Assembly: GCF_004122115.1 (NCBI RefSeq)
Contig: NZ_SBKP01000001.1
Coordinates: forward strand, 62,001-126,000
Direction of reading: 5' to 3'
Origin: Sphingobium fluviale
GTDB lineage: Bacteria > Pseudomonadota > Alphaproteobacteria > Sphingomonadales > Sphingomonadaceae
Length of the DNA: 64,000 nucleotides
Shown here: positions 1-7,839 of the stretch, piece after piece
Numbering within the stretch: position 1 is the stretch's first letter
How the letters are laid out: each line of letters starts with the position of its first letter
Notes under the pieces: generated by a model
Database searches by the model: none
Told to the model about the DNA's origin: nothing
The model's input: only the letters and a program-made list of their open reading frames with translations
Position numbers and translations under genes: made by a program

Positions 1-1558
1 AGCGGTTGAGCGGGTTGGCCTCCTCGCTCGGGATTTTTCCCTTGATCAGCAGGCCCATCAGCACCGGGATCAGCGTGATCGACAAGAAGGCGGCCGCAGC
101 CATCGCCCAGGTCTTGGTGAAGGCAAGCGGCGCGAACAGGCGGCCCTCCTGCCCCTGCAGCGTGAAGATCGGCAGGAACGAGAAAGTGATGATCAAGAGG
201 CTGAGGAACAGGGCCGGGCCGACCTCGGCAGCGGCGGTGGTGACCAGCCTCCACCGATTAGCTGCATCCGGTTCGCCATCTTCGTGATCGTGGCGCCAGC
301 GTTCGAGGTGCTTGTGCGCGTTCTCGATCATCACCACCGCCGCATCGACCATCGCGCCGATGGCGATGGCAATGCCACCCAAGGAGAGGATGTTGGCGTT
401 GAGGCCCTGAACGCGCATGACGATGAAGGCGATGAGGATGCCCAATGGCAGGGTAAGGATCGCCACCAAGGCCGAGCGCGCGTGCCACAGGAACAGCGCG
501 CAGACGGCGGCGACGATCAGGAACTCCTCGAAGAGTTTGCCGGTCAGGTTCTCGACCGCGCGGTCGATCAGGCCGGAGCGGTCATAGGTGGTGACCAGTT
601 CGACGCCGGGGGGCAGGCTCTTCTTCAGTTCGTCGAGCTTGCTGCGCACGCCTTCGATCACCGCGCGGGCGTTCTGCCCTTGCCGCATGACGATGACGCC
701 GCCCGCGACCTCGCCCTCGCCGTTGAGTTCGGCAATGCCGCGGCGCATTTCCGGGCCGATCTGCACCGTCGCCACCTGGTCGAGCGTGACGGGAATGCCT
801 CCCGCTGTGGTGCGGATCGGCACAGCGCGGAAATCGGCGAGCGATTTGAGGTAGCCGCTGGCGCGCACGGTATATTCCGCGCCCGCCATCTCGACGCTGG
901 AGCCGCCCACTTCCTGATTGGCGCGCCTGAGCGCTTCGGCGACGTCCTCGCCGGTGACGCCATAGGCGGCCAGTTTCTGCGGATCAACAACGACTTGATA
1001 TTCCTTGACCATGCCGCCGATGCTCGCGACTTCGGCGACGCCGGGGACGGTCTTCAGCTCGTAGCGCAGGAACCAGTCCTGCAAGGAGCGCAATTGCGCG
1101 AGATCATGCCGCCCGGTGCGGTCGACCAGCGCATATTCGTAGATCCAGCCAACTCCAGTGGCGTCGGGGCCGAGCGAGGCGCGTGCGCCATCTGGCAGGC
1201 GGCTCTGCACCTGGCTGAGGTATTCGAGCACCCGGCTGCGCGCCCAGTAGAGGTCGGTGCCGTCGTCGAACAGGACGTAGACGAAACTGTCGCCAGTGAA
1301 CGAATATCCCCGCACCACCCGCGCGCCGGGAACCGAGAGCATGGTCGAGGCGACCGGCGTGGTGACCTGGTTCTCGACGATCTGCGGCGCCTGTCCCGGC
1401 CAACTTGTGCGGATGATGACCTGCACGTCGGACAGATCGGGCAGCGCATCGACCGGCGTGGTCCGCACTGCCGCCACGCCGATCGCGGTCAGCGCCAGCG
1501 CGGCGGCAAGGACCAGATTGCGCGCCCTGACCGAAGCGCGGATGATCGCGGCGATCAT
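1..1558 (-). CDS. cusA: CusA-type Cu(I)/Ag(I) RND efflux pump, partial (N-terminal 519 residues)
   Basis: Inner-membrane proton-driven pump of a tripartite CusCBA system that expels monovalent copper or silver across both membranes. Reading the minus strand from the ATG at 1558 gives an open frame to the window edge. The first transmembrane helix is followed by [14 protein letters not shown], then [28 protein letters not shown] and [15 protein letters not shown], all near-identical to what I know of E. coli CusA rather than CzcA. Further on come [20 protein letters not shown] and the helix block with [19 protein letters not shown]. The start overlaps the cusB stop (ATGA), so the two are translationally coupled. 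The C-terminal half of the usual roughly 1050 residues lies outside the window. The Cu/Ag assignment follows from family similarity. Confidence 0.95.
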   Translation of the reverse strand, partial: MIAAIIRASVRARNLVLAAALALTAIGVAAVRTTPVDALPDLSDVQVIIRTSWPGQAPQIVENQVTTPVASTMLSVPGARVVRGYSFTGDSFVYVLFDDGTDLYWARSRVLEYLSQVQSRLPDGARASLGPDATGVGWIYEYALVDRTGRHDLAQLRSLQDWFLRYELKTVPGVAEVASIGGMVKEYQVVVDPQKLAAYGVTGEDVAEALRRANQEVGGSSVEMAGAEYTVRASGYLKSLADFRAVPIRTTAGGIPVTLDQVATVQIGPEMRRGIAELNGEGEVAGGVIVMRQGQNARAVIEGVRSKLDELKKSLPPGVELVTTYDRSGLIDRAVENLTGKLFEEFLIVAAVCALFLWHARSALVAILTLPLGILIAFIVMRVQGLNANILSLGGIAIAIGAMVDAAVVMIENAHKHLERWRHDHEDGEPDAANRWRLVTTAAAEVGPALFLSLLIITFSFLPIFTLQGQEGRLFAPLAFTKTWAMAAAAFLSITLIPVLMGLLIKGKIPSEEANPLNR

Positions 1559-2787
1559 TGGCCGCCTCCGATGGGCCGGGCCGCCACGCCGGCCAGGCTC
1601 GCTTCGGAATCGAGTAGGAACTGGCCGGAAGCGACAACCTTCTCTCCTGCCGTCAGTCCGGCGATTATCTCCGTCTTGCCGCCGCCCTCGCGCCCGGTGC
1701 GGACCTCGGCCGGGCGATAGCGGCCATCGGCGAGCGCCAGCATGACCAGCGTGCGCGTGCCGGTGCGGATCACCGCCTCGCTTGGCACCAGAAGCGCGGG
1801 CTTGCCATCTCCGGCGAGCGCGACAGAGGCGAACATGCCAGGACGCAGCCGTCCGCCGCGATTGGCGAGTTCGATCCGCACGGTGAGCGTGCGGCTCTCC
1901 GCCTGCGTGGAGGGCAGGATCGCGGTGACTCGTCCGGCGAAGATTTCGCCCGGGAAAGCCGCGAGCGTTGCGCTCACGCTTTGTTCCATACGCACCAGTC
2001 CGGCCTGTGCTTCGGGCACGGCGGCATTGAGCCAGACCGTGCCGATCCCGCTGACCTGCGCGAGGCTTTGCCCTGCTGCCAGGGTCATCCCGGCACGCAC
2101 GTCGAGCGTCTGGATCACACCGCCAATGGGCGAGCGGATCGTCACCGTGCCACTGGTCCGGCCCGAACGCTCGACCTCACCGATCAGTGTGTCGGACATG
2201 CCCATTAGCCGCAGCCGTTGGCGCGCGGCGGCGGTGAGGTCAGGCCTACCGAGCCGTTTGACGGCGAGAAACTCGCCCTGCGCGCCGCCCCATTCGGGCA
2301 GTTGCAGGTCGGCAATCGGCGCTCCGGCACCGATTACGTCGCCCGGCGCACGGGCGTAAACGCGGGTGACAAAGCCGCCCGAACGTGCCTGGACGATAGC
2401 GACTTTGCGCCGGTTGAAATCGATGCTGCCGGTGACGGTGAGGCTCGACGGCAAGGCGCCCATTTCCGCCGCGACAACTCGCATTCCCAGGTTCTGTCGC
2501 GCATCGGCGTTGACGCTCACGCCTGGCCCAGTGTCCGGGGCAGCGTCGGCGTATTTGGGGATCGTCTTCATCCCCATCGACGAGAGCGAATTGGGATTAT
2601 CGTAATGCTCTTGCGGCACCATCGGGTCGTACCAGTAGAGGATCTTGCGGCCATCCTTTCCCGACCCGGATTCGGTCGCGGGTGCCCCCTCTCGTTGCCC
2701 GAGCCAGTAACCTCCACCGCCCGCAACCAAGGCGATCGCTAATGCAGCCGCGCCCCTGCGCGCGACGTTCTTCCCGTCCAGCGTCAT
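1555..2787 (-). CDS. cusB: CusB-type periplasmic membrane-fusion protein
   Basis: Periplasmic adaptor linking the RND pump to the outer-membrane channel; in CusB it also hands metal to CusA. The 410 residues begin with a single signal/anchor helix (about residues 10-28). A short heavy-metal-binding segment follows, with YWYDPMVP and a Met/His-containing stretch ending SSMGM (residues about 50-75). Then come the barrel-sandwich, hairpin and beta-barrel domains of the HlyD family, with [17 protein letters not shown] and [11 protein letters not shown] typical of them. The start overlaps the cusC stop and the stop overlaps the cusA start (both ATGA), showing one operon. The length fits the family. 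Metal specificity is inferred from the CusA partner. Confidence 0.93.
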   Translation of the reverse strand: MTLDGKNVARRGAAALAIALVAGGGGYWLGQREGAPATESGSGKDGRKILYWYDPMVPQEHYDNPNSLSSMGMKTIPKYADAAPDTGPGVSVNADARQNLGMRVVAAEMGALPSSLTVTGSIDFNRRKVAIVQARSGGFVTRVYARAPGDVIGAGAPIADLQLPEWGGAQGEFLAVKRLGRPDLTAAARQRLRLMGMSDTLIGEVERSGRTSGTVTIRSPIGGVIQTLDVRAGMTLAAGQSLAQVSGIGTVWLNAAVPEAQAGLVRMEQSVSATLAAFPGEIFAGRVTAILPSTQAESRTLTVRIELANRGGRLRPGMFASVALAGDGKPALLVPSEAVIRTGTRTLVMLALADGRYRPAEVRTGREGGGKTEIIAGLTAGEKVVASGQFLLDSEASLAGVAARPIGGGQ

Positions 2788-4028
2788 GGCCGAACTCCCT
2801 CATTTGTAATTGGCCGATAGGTGTAATTGATCCGCAACGCGTCGCGCGTGACGTCGGCTTCGCGCGACAGCGCATCGACTTCGGCCTCGGCGAGCGCGAG
2901 CGACGATAGCAGCGCAGCTCCAAGATCGAGCTTGCCCGCCGCATAGCTTGCCATGTCGAGCTCGGCCCGGCGTCTAGCGAGCGGCACCAGCACCTTGCGG
3001 GCATTTTCGAGCCTCGCCATGTGCATGGCGTGATCGGCAAGATCGCCGTCAAGCGATGCAAGAATCTCGCGCTCGGCGGCGGCGCGCAGCAGGCGTGCCT
3101 GCGTCTCGCCGCTCAGGCTGGCAGCAATCTTCGGGTCCTGCCGCCGTTTGCTGAAGAACGGCAGGTCGATGCTGACGCCAACCGAAACCATGTCGCCATA
3201 GGCGGGGTCGCGGCGGCCGTAGCTCGCGCTCACCCGCCAATCCGGTCGCTTGTCGGCGCGGGCGAGGCCCGTATCGGCCTCGGCCCCGCTGATGGCGGCA
3301 TCGAGAGTTTTGAGGCGCGGAAGCAGGGGAATGCCCACGATCAGGTTTGCCTTGTCCACTTCGAGCATCGGCGGATCGCCCGCGACATCGGCGTCGGAAT
3401 CACCGGTGAACCGGGCCAGCCGCGCCTTTGCACGCACGACATCGGCGGCGAGTTCGCTGCGGCGATCATTGACGGCGGCGCGCAACTGATCGGGCTCCAG
3501 CGCCGAGGCCGGGCGCGCCGAACCCGAAGCGAGACGGGCCGATACGGTCGCCTGAAGGCCGGTCAGGCTCTCGTCGAGGTGCTGCAACTGCGCGAGCCGG
3601 CGTTTGGCATAGTAAAGGTCGATCCATGCGAGCGCGGTTTCGAGCAGGACATTCTGCGTCTCGACCGCAAGCTCGCCTTCGGCCATGCCGATGTCGGCCT
3701 GCGCGCGTGTGCGCTGCGCGCTGCGCTTGGCGGGGTTGGGAAACGGCTGATCGACTCCGATCCGCGCCATCATCATGCTCTCACGGGTGAAGCTGAAGGC
3801 AGGCGGGCCGGAAACGGGGTAATTGTCGAGCCCGACGTTGAGCGTCGGATCGGGCAAGCGGCCGGCGGCGATCGCGGCGGAGCGCCTGGCTTCGACACCT
3901 GCCTCGCCAGCCAGGATCGACGGCGCATCGCGCGTAGTACGCTCGATCGCAGCGTCGAAGGTCAGCGGCTCGGCCACCGCCGCACCCGAAACCGCTGCCA
4001 GAAGCGGAGTCAGTATAAGTATTCGCAT
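2784..4028 (-). CDS. cusC: TolC-family outer-membrane efflux protein of the Cus system
   Basis: Outer-membrane channel that completes the CusCBA pump. The 414-residue protein starts with a clear signal peptide (MRILILTPLLAAVSGAAVA, cleavage before EPLTF). It contains the two long alpha-helical repeats of the outer-membrane factor family, including ALDAAISGAEADTGLARADKRPDW and the conserved region LPFFSKRRQDP. No lipobox cysteine is seen after the signal peptide, unlike E. coli CusC. It is the first of the three overlapping pump genes, with 139 bases between its start and the small Cys/Met gene upstream. It belongs to the same minus-strand series as the two small genes and the MerR regulator, so co-regulation is likely but not proven. 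Confidence 0.92.
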   Translation of the reverse strand: MRILILTPLLAAVSGAAVAEPLTFDAAIERTTRDAPSILAGEAGVEARRSAAIAAGRLPDPTLNVGLDNYPVSGPPAFSFTRESMMMARIGVDQPFPNPAKRSAQRTRAQADIGMAEGELAVETQNVLLETALAWIDLYYAKRRLAQLQHLDESLTGLQATVSARLASGSARPASALEPDQLRAAVNDRRSELAADVVRAKARLARFTGDSDADVAGDPPMLEVDKANLIVGIPLLPRLKTLDAAISGAEADTGLARADKRPDWRVSASYGRRDPAYGDMVSVGVSIDLPFFSKRRQDPKIAASLSGETQARLLRAAAEREILASLDGDLADHAMHMARLENARKVLVPLARRRAELDMASYAAGKLDLGAALLSSLALAEAEVDALSREADVTRDALRINYTYRPITNEGVRP

Positions 4029-4167
4029 GGGAATCTCCCGTTCGGAAGATCACCGGGCCGAAGCTTGACGAGGCCTCCGATTGACGCGACGCCGGCGAAG
4101 GGGGGCACCTTCCACCGGCGCCGCGCGCCCGGCCATCGTTCTTGTCGTTATCGGCCAGGCAATCGCC

Positions 4168-4434
4168 TTAGCTGGCCGAAGGCGCCCGGCGCTGGCCGGA
4201 CATGCCCATCATGCAATTGGCGCTGTCCGCCTTCATCATGGAGCAGTCGCAACTGGCCATTTCCGAGCCACTGTCCTTGACCCAGACGCGCACGCGCGAG
4301 GGCACGATCGACTTGGGGCCGAACGAGGGCTGGGCCCGCCATTCCCAATGACCGCCAGCGGCGTCATGGGCGGAAGCAACGGATGCGCTAGCGAGGGCCG
4401 CCACGACAGCGGTGAGCGTGAGAATCGTCTTCAT
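4168..4434 (-). CDS. Small secreted Cys/Met-rich protein in a copper efflux operon
   Basis: I do not recognise a named family. The 88-residue product has a signal peptide (MKTILTLTAVVAALASASVASA, cleavage near residue 22) and a C-terminal tail dense in thiolate and thioether ligands: SCDCSMM at residues 61-67 and NCMMGM at 73-78. A periplasmic Cu(I)/Ag(I) chaperone or buffer feeding CusCBA would fit these motifs and the position immediately upstream of cusC. The start ATG at 4434 was chosen because the signal peptide begins there and an AGGAT-like ribosome site sits a few bases ahead. A longer frame exists upstream but would bury the signal peptide. Function is inference from ligands and context. 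Confidence 0.72.
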   Translation of the reverse strand: MKTILTLTAVVAALASASVASAHDAAGGHWEWRAQPSFGPKSIVPSRVRVWVKDSGSEMASCDCSMMKADSANCMMGMSGQRRAPSAS

Positions 4435-4502
4435 GGAAACTATCCTTGGTTGAACTGGGAAAGGACACGCGAGCGAAGCTGTTCGTGCGTGTCGTCTTGA
4501 GT

Positions 4503-4901
4503 TCAGCCAAGGAAAGTGGGCGGTTCCGGCTCCGGGCCGGTATCGCGGCCGACAAGCGGGGCGACAGGCATTTGCGGCGGCGATGCCGCGCGGAATTGCA
4601 GCGTTGCGCCGAACGCGAGCGGCGGAACCAGGGCCACAGGCACAGCGCAACCCATCTTGGCCACGCAGTCGGGCGTCATACCCTCGCACGGCTTCTCGGG
4701 CTGAAGCGCCTGCTTGGCGAGCCCCATCATCTCCGCGCAATCGGCGCTCATCTGCGCTGCGGGCGCGGCAATCTGCTCGGCATTCGCGACCGGCATGACA
4801 TACGCGAACGCAGCTTCCTGGCCGAGAAGGCCAACCAGTGCTCCGGCGAGCAGCAGCAGGGAGAGCAGTCGTTTCACTGCGTACTGCATAGCACATCGCA
4901 T
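4503..4901 (-). CDS. Small secreted Cys-rich protein, metal-operon associated
   Basis: Hypothetical protein, about 124-132 residues depending on the start. It has a strong hydrophobic signal sequence (KRLLSLLLLAGALVGLLG) and a mature part with paired cysteines and methionines (SADCAEMMG, KPCEGMTPDCVAKMGC). Similar small proteins sit with metal efflux genes in sphingomonads as far as I recall. Three in-frame starts are plausible: ATG 4901, ATG 4889 and GTG 4877. GTG 4877 would put the signal peptide at the very N-terminus and would fit the promoter-like element at 4885-4915, whose -10 overlaps the upstream ATGs. None has a clear Shine-Dalgarno sequence. The gene lies between the MerR gene and the 88-residue Cys/Met gene on the same strand. 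Confidence 0.6.
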   Translation of the reverse strand: MRCAMQYAVKRLLSLLLLAGALVGLLGQEAAFAYVMPVANAEQIAAPAAQMSADCAEMMGLAKQALQPEKPCEGMTPDCVAKMGCAVPVALVPPLAFGATLQFRAASPPQMPVAPLVGRDTGPEPEPPTFLG

Positions 4902-4915
4902 TGGAACGATGTCAA
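4885..4915 (-). promoter_or_regulatory. Candidate MerR-type promoter with 19-bp spacer and dyad
   Basis: On the minus strand a perfect TTGACA (4910-4915) is followed after exactly 19 bases by TATGCA (4885-4890). The element contains the inverted repeat ACATCG-N8-CGATGT, which starts inside the -35 box and runs through the spacer. An over-long spacer carrying a dyad is the hallmark of promoters activated by MerR-family regulators. It would drive the small secreted-protein genes and perhaps cusCBA. The dyad differs from the CadR/PbrR-type operator at 5339-5359, so a different MerR protein (CueR-like, not seen here) would be needed. Confidence 0.4.
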
Positions 4916-4938
4916 TTGTTCGGTCATTGCCGCGGCGA

Positions 4939-5331
4939 CTATCGTCTCGGCGCGAGTGCATCGATGATCTTGCAATCGGCGATCGTATCGCAGCTGCAAC
5001 TGTCTAGCACACGTCCAAGTTCGCGTCGCAGTGCCGAAAGATCGGCGATCTTGCGATCGATTTCCGATAGGTGGGAGCGTGCGATGCCGTCCACCGCCTC
5101 GCATGACTCGGTGCGATCGTCTGCAAGCGTCAGCAACTCGCGCACGACCTCCAACGAGAAGCCAAGATCGCGGGCGCGACGGATGAAGGACAGGCGGGCG
5201 AGGTGCTCGCTGCCGTAGCTGCGGTAGTTAGCCGAAGATCGTGCCGGAGATGCCAGCAGTCCGATCTTCTCGTAATAGCGAACCGTCTCGACTTTCGTCG
5301 CGGTCGCCGCAGCCAGTTCGCCGATCTTCAT
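4939..5331 (-). CDS. cadR: MerR-family heavy-metal regulator, CadR/PbrR type
   Basis: Metal-sensing transcription activator of 130 residues. The N-terminal winged helix reads MKIGELAAATATKVETVRYYEKIGLL, typical of MerR proteins; a coiled-coil dimerisation helix follows. Metal-ligand cysteines occur at residue 77 (TESCEAVD) and in the C-terminal loop at 112, 114 and 120 (SCSCDTIADC), the pattern of the CadR/PbrR (Cd, Pb, Zn) branch rather than CueR. The start at 5331 was chosen because the conserved MKIGEL begins there; upstream in-frame codons are non-homologous. It lies head-to-head with a CDF transporter across a 21-bp dyad operator. The exact metal cannot be decided from sequence. Confidence 0.88.
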   Translation of the reverse strand: MKIGELAAATATKVETVRYYEKIGLLASPARSSANYRSYGSEHLARLSFIRRARDLGFSLEVVRELLTLADDRTESCEAVDGIARSHLSEIDRKIADLSALRRELGRVLDSCSCDTIADCKIIDALAPRR

Positions 5332-5335
5332 CGCC

Positions 5336-5366
5336 TTGACCCTGTAGTTACTACAGGGTGCAGATA
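5336..5366 (+). promoter_or_regulatory. CadR/PbrR-type operator-promoter for the CDF gene
   Basis: A perfect inverted repeat with 10-base arms (ACCCTGTAGT and ACTACAGGGT) around one central T occupies 5339-5359. It sits between a -35 box TTGACC (5336-5341) and a -10-like CAGATA (5361-5366), with a 19-base spacer. This is the canonical layout and nearly the consensus sequence of CadR/PbrR-controlled promoters. It lies between the divergent regulator gene and the CDF gene, so metal-bound regulator should activate the CDF gene here and the regulator should control itself from the same site. Confidence 0.85.
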
Positions 5367-5403
5367 AGGGAGCGAGTCGGAAATTCACAGAAGGATTTGC
5401 CGC

Positions 5404-6036
5404 ATGGCTGACGAATGCTGCGCGAGCGCTTGTGGCGGGGCAGTGGCAACGGACGATGTAAACTGGCGGCGGGTCCTGTGGATCGCGCTTGTGTTCAACG
5501 TGGCGATGTTCGTCGTCGAAGCCGCTGCTGGGCATGCTTCCGGATCTCGTTCATTGCAGGCCGACGCGCTCGACTTTCTCGGGGACTCCGCGAATTACGC
5601 GATCAGCCTCGGTGTCGCAGGTCTGGCATCAGCGTGGCGTTCACGTACCGCACTGGCGAAAGGCGTGACGATTCTGGCTTTCGCATGCGCCGTCGCCATT
5701 TCCGCAATTTGGGGTCTGCTGCGGGGCACACACCCTGATCCATGGACAATGTCAGGCGTGGGAGCCTTGGCTTTGGCAGTCAATGCGATCGTAGCTATTA
5801 TGCTGTTCCGCTACCGCGTAGGTGACGCCAACATGCGGTCGGTATGGATTTGCTCCCGCAACGATGCGATCAACAACTTGCTGGTAATCGGAGCAGGCAT
5901 TGCCGTTCTCTGGATGGGTAGCGGACTGCCGGACCTGATCGTTGCGATGATCATGGCGGCACTTGGCATTCAGGGAGGATGGCACGTCGTCCGCCAGGCA
6001 TTTGCCGAATTACAAAGAGAAAAGGCTGCGGCTTAG
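5404..6036 (+). CDS. Short cation diffusion facilitator (CDF) transporter
   Basis: Inner-membrane metal/proton antiporter of the CDF family, 210 residues. An N-terminal Cys-rich tip (MADECCASACGG) precedes about six transmembrane helices. The metal-site signatures of helices 2 and 5 are visible as DALDFLGDSANY and SRNDAINN. The family normally has about 300 residues with a cytoplasmic ferredoxin-like C-terminal domain. Here the protein stops right after helix 6 (HVVRQAFAELQREKAAA), so that domain is missing. The gene is driven from the CadR-type operator and probably exports Zn, Cd or Co. Full-length translation without frameshift suggests a natural short form rather than a fragment. Confidence 0.85.
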   Translation: MADECCASACGGAVATDDVNWRRVLWIALVFNVAMFVVEAAAGHASGSRSLQADALDFLGDSANYAISLGVAGLASAWRSRTALAKGVTILAFACAVAISAIWGLLRGTHPDPWTMSGVGALALAVNAIVAIMLFRYRVGDANMRSVWICSRNDAINNLLVIGAGIAVLWMGSGLPDLIVAMIMAALGIQGGWHVVRQAFAELQREKAAA

Positions 6037-6123
6037 TAACGGATAACTATACCGCCGCTTGTTACCATCGCGGGAACGATGAGGTGCGCGGCCCTTTTCG
6101 GCCTGCTTCCGCTTCGCTCTCGC

Positions 6124-7221
6124 TCACTCGATCAAATACTCATGTAGATCATAAGCAGTGGCTGAGAGGCGGACTCCGCTGACACACAAGGCAGATCCGA
6201 GCGCCGCTCCAATGGGCTTGTACCCTTCCACCGAGAGCCTTGCAGCGGGGCTGACCTGCCCCATCCACAAGGCTCCCTCCTCGGTCGAACAGAAAAATCT
6301 CGTGGGACCGCAATCCAGGACAGAGAAAATCACGTCGAAATTAAACACCTGCGGCGCACTCGGGTCGATTCGGAGCGTCGCCTTGTCGGTCAACGTGATG
6401 GACCAACCGACGGGGTCAATCGTGTAGCACCACAGGTTGGAATCTGCCGCACCCACAGCACAGTTTGCGACGAGCAAGGTCGAACCTGCGACTGCCAGGC
6501 TGTTGATGCCCCGCTGGGCGGCGGGATTGTAAACAGTCGTTGAAAGGATCGCTCCGTCGGATACCCGCACGATCGTCAGGTTGCCATCTTCCGAGCCGGT
6601 GACGACATAGCCCTGGCCATCGCCCAGTTCCACGTTCGCCACACCGCGAACATTGTGAATACCCCATGGATTGGCAGGTTTCGCCGCGCGCACATCGGTG
6701 ACCATGGTGCAGATCCAATCTGCGATTCCGCTCCCTTGTAGCCAGATGCTGACATAGCCATTGGCATGGCCGATGACGAGGTATTGCGCACCGCTCGCGT
6801 CAACCCTCGCACCGCTGTTGGCGACGCCGAGAGCGGCATCGAAGCTGAGCGTGGCGGCAATAGCAAGGTTGCTCCAGTCGCCCGTGGCCGACGCCCAGAC
6901 GAGAAGACTCTGTTCGTCATTCGATGAGGCGAACGCCAGCGCCGATGCTTCCAGCGGCACGATCATCTGCACGCCTTCCTGCGCCGGGCTGTTGACCGCT
7001 TTGGCTATGAGCGGCCCCTGCGTCGGCGAATCCGTAAATGCAAAGAGCGACAATGTTCCGTCCCACCGGCCAACCGCATAATGCTTGTCGTCGATGAAGG
7101 CCGCTTCCTGCGCCATGGTGTAAGTCGTACCCGCTGCCTGAATCGGCAGTCCCACAGCGGCCACTGCTTCGCCGGAGAGCGCGGCCAGAGAGCGGATAGG
7201 CATTGGAATCTTGTCGGTCAT
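6124..7221 (-). CDS. Orphan cytosolic beta-propeller (WD40-like) protein
   Basis: A 365-residue protein I cannot assign to a named family. It has recurring strand-turn motifs ending in aromatic or valine pairs, as in WD40/YVTN blades: GRWDGTLSLFAF, GHANGYVSIWLQG and GSEDGNLTIVRVSDG, plus several degenerate blades, enough for one seven-bladed propeller. No signal peptide or membrane helix is seen, so a cytosolic scaffold is likely. The start at ATG 7221 has a good AAGGGG ribosome site; the open frame continues upstream but without such a site. It stands alone, convergent with the CDF gene and about 100 bases downstream of cobU on the same strand. Nothing in the sequence links it functionally to metals or cobalamin. 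Confidence 0.7.
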   Translation of the reverse strand: MTDKIPMPIRSLAALSGEAVAAVGLPIQAAGTTYTMAQEAAFIDDKHYAVGRWDGTLSLFAFTDSPTQGPLIAKAVNSPAQEGVQMIVPLEASALAFASSNDEQSLLVWASATGDWSNLAIAATLSFDAALGVANSGARVDASGAQYLVIGHANGYVSIWLQGSGIADWICTMVTDVRAAKPANPWGIHNVRGVANVELGDGQGYVVTGSEDGNLTIVRVSDGAILSTTVYNPAAQRGINSLAVAGSTLLVANCAVGAADSNLWCYTIDPVGWSITLTDKATLRIDPSAPQVFNFDVIFSVLDCGPTRFFCSTEEGALWMGQVSPAARLSVEGYKPIGAALGSALCVSGVRLSATAYDLHEYLIE

Positions 7222-7323
7222 CTCAGCCCCTTGCCATTGGCATTTGCAATATATTCGGCAGTATTGGTCAACACCGAAAGACCACACAAGCCTTCCGAGG
7301 GCAGTCCTAATCAACCGGCATGA

Positions 7324-7839
7324 TCACGCTTTTGGCTTCAGCACCAGCGGCAGCCCGGCAACCATCATCACGACCTCGTCAACGGCGGCAGCCACCTCCT
7401 GATTGATCCTGCCCGCAACATCGCGGAAGCGTCTGGCCAGAGCGTTGTCAGGCACGATGCCCAGCCCCACCTCGTTGGCGACCAGAATGGCCGGCCCCGG
7501 CGCATCCAGAACCGCGCGCAACAGGTCTGCCGTCGCCGCAGTCGAATCTCGCTCCGCCAGGATCAGGTTCGACGCCCAGAGCGTTAGGCAATCCACCAAC
7601 ACCACCGTCCCGGGCCTGCTGTGCGCCGTGATGGCCTCTGCCAGTTCCAGTGGGGCCTCGACGGTCGACCAGCGCGGGCCGCGATCGGCACGATGGAGGG
7701 CAATCCGCTCGGCCATCTCCCCATCGAAGGCCTGTGCCGTCGCCAGATAGACCAGTTCACCGGTCAGTGCCTCGGCGCGGAGTTGAGCATAACGGCTCTT
7801 GCCTGAACGCGCACCACCCAGCACCAGCAAGTTGCTCAT
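7324..7839 (-). CDS. cobU: Adenosylcobinamide kinase / adenosylcobinamide-phosphate guanylyltransferase
   Basis: Bifunctional enzyme (CobU, CobP in the aerobic nomenclature) that phosphorylates adenosylcobinamide and then transfers GMP to give adenosylcobinamide-GDP, the substrate of the cobalamin synthase CobS. The 171 residues start with the nucleotide-binding loop GGARSGKS (residues 8-15). The conserved VLVDCLTLWASNL and the later VANEVGLGIVPDN are typical of the family. It is the last gene of the long minus-strand cob series; its start overlaps the cobQ stop by ATGA. Confidence 0.95.
   Translation of the reverse strand: MSNLLVLGGARSGKSRYAQLRAEALTGELVYLATAQAFDGEMAERIALHRADRGPRWSTVEAPLELAEAITAHSRPGTVVLVDCLTLWASNLILAERDSTAATADLLRAVLDAPGPAILVANEVGLGIVPDNALARRFRDVAGRINQEVAAAVDEVVMMVAGLPLVLKPKA

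Noticed and set aside
284..1720. 478-codon plus-strand open frame
   Set aside because: Antisense to cusA and cusB; low-complexity His/Arg/Asp-rich translation typical of a GC-rich shadow, with no family features.
4446..4967. 173-codon plus-strand ORF opposite the Cys-rich gene
   Set aside because: Antisense to a gene with a clear signal peptide; Arg/His-rich and featureless.
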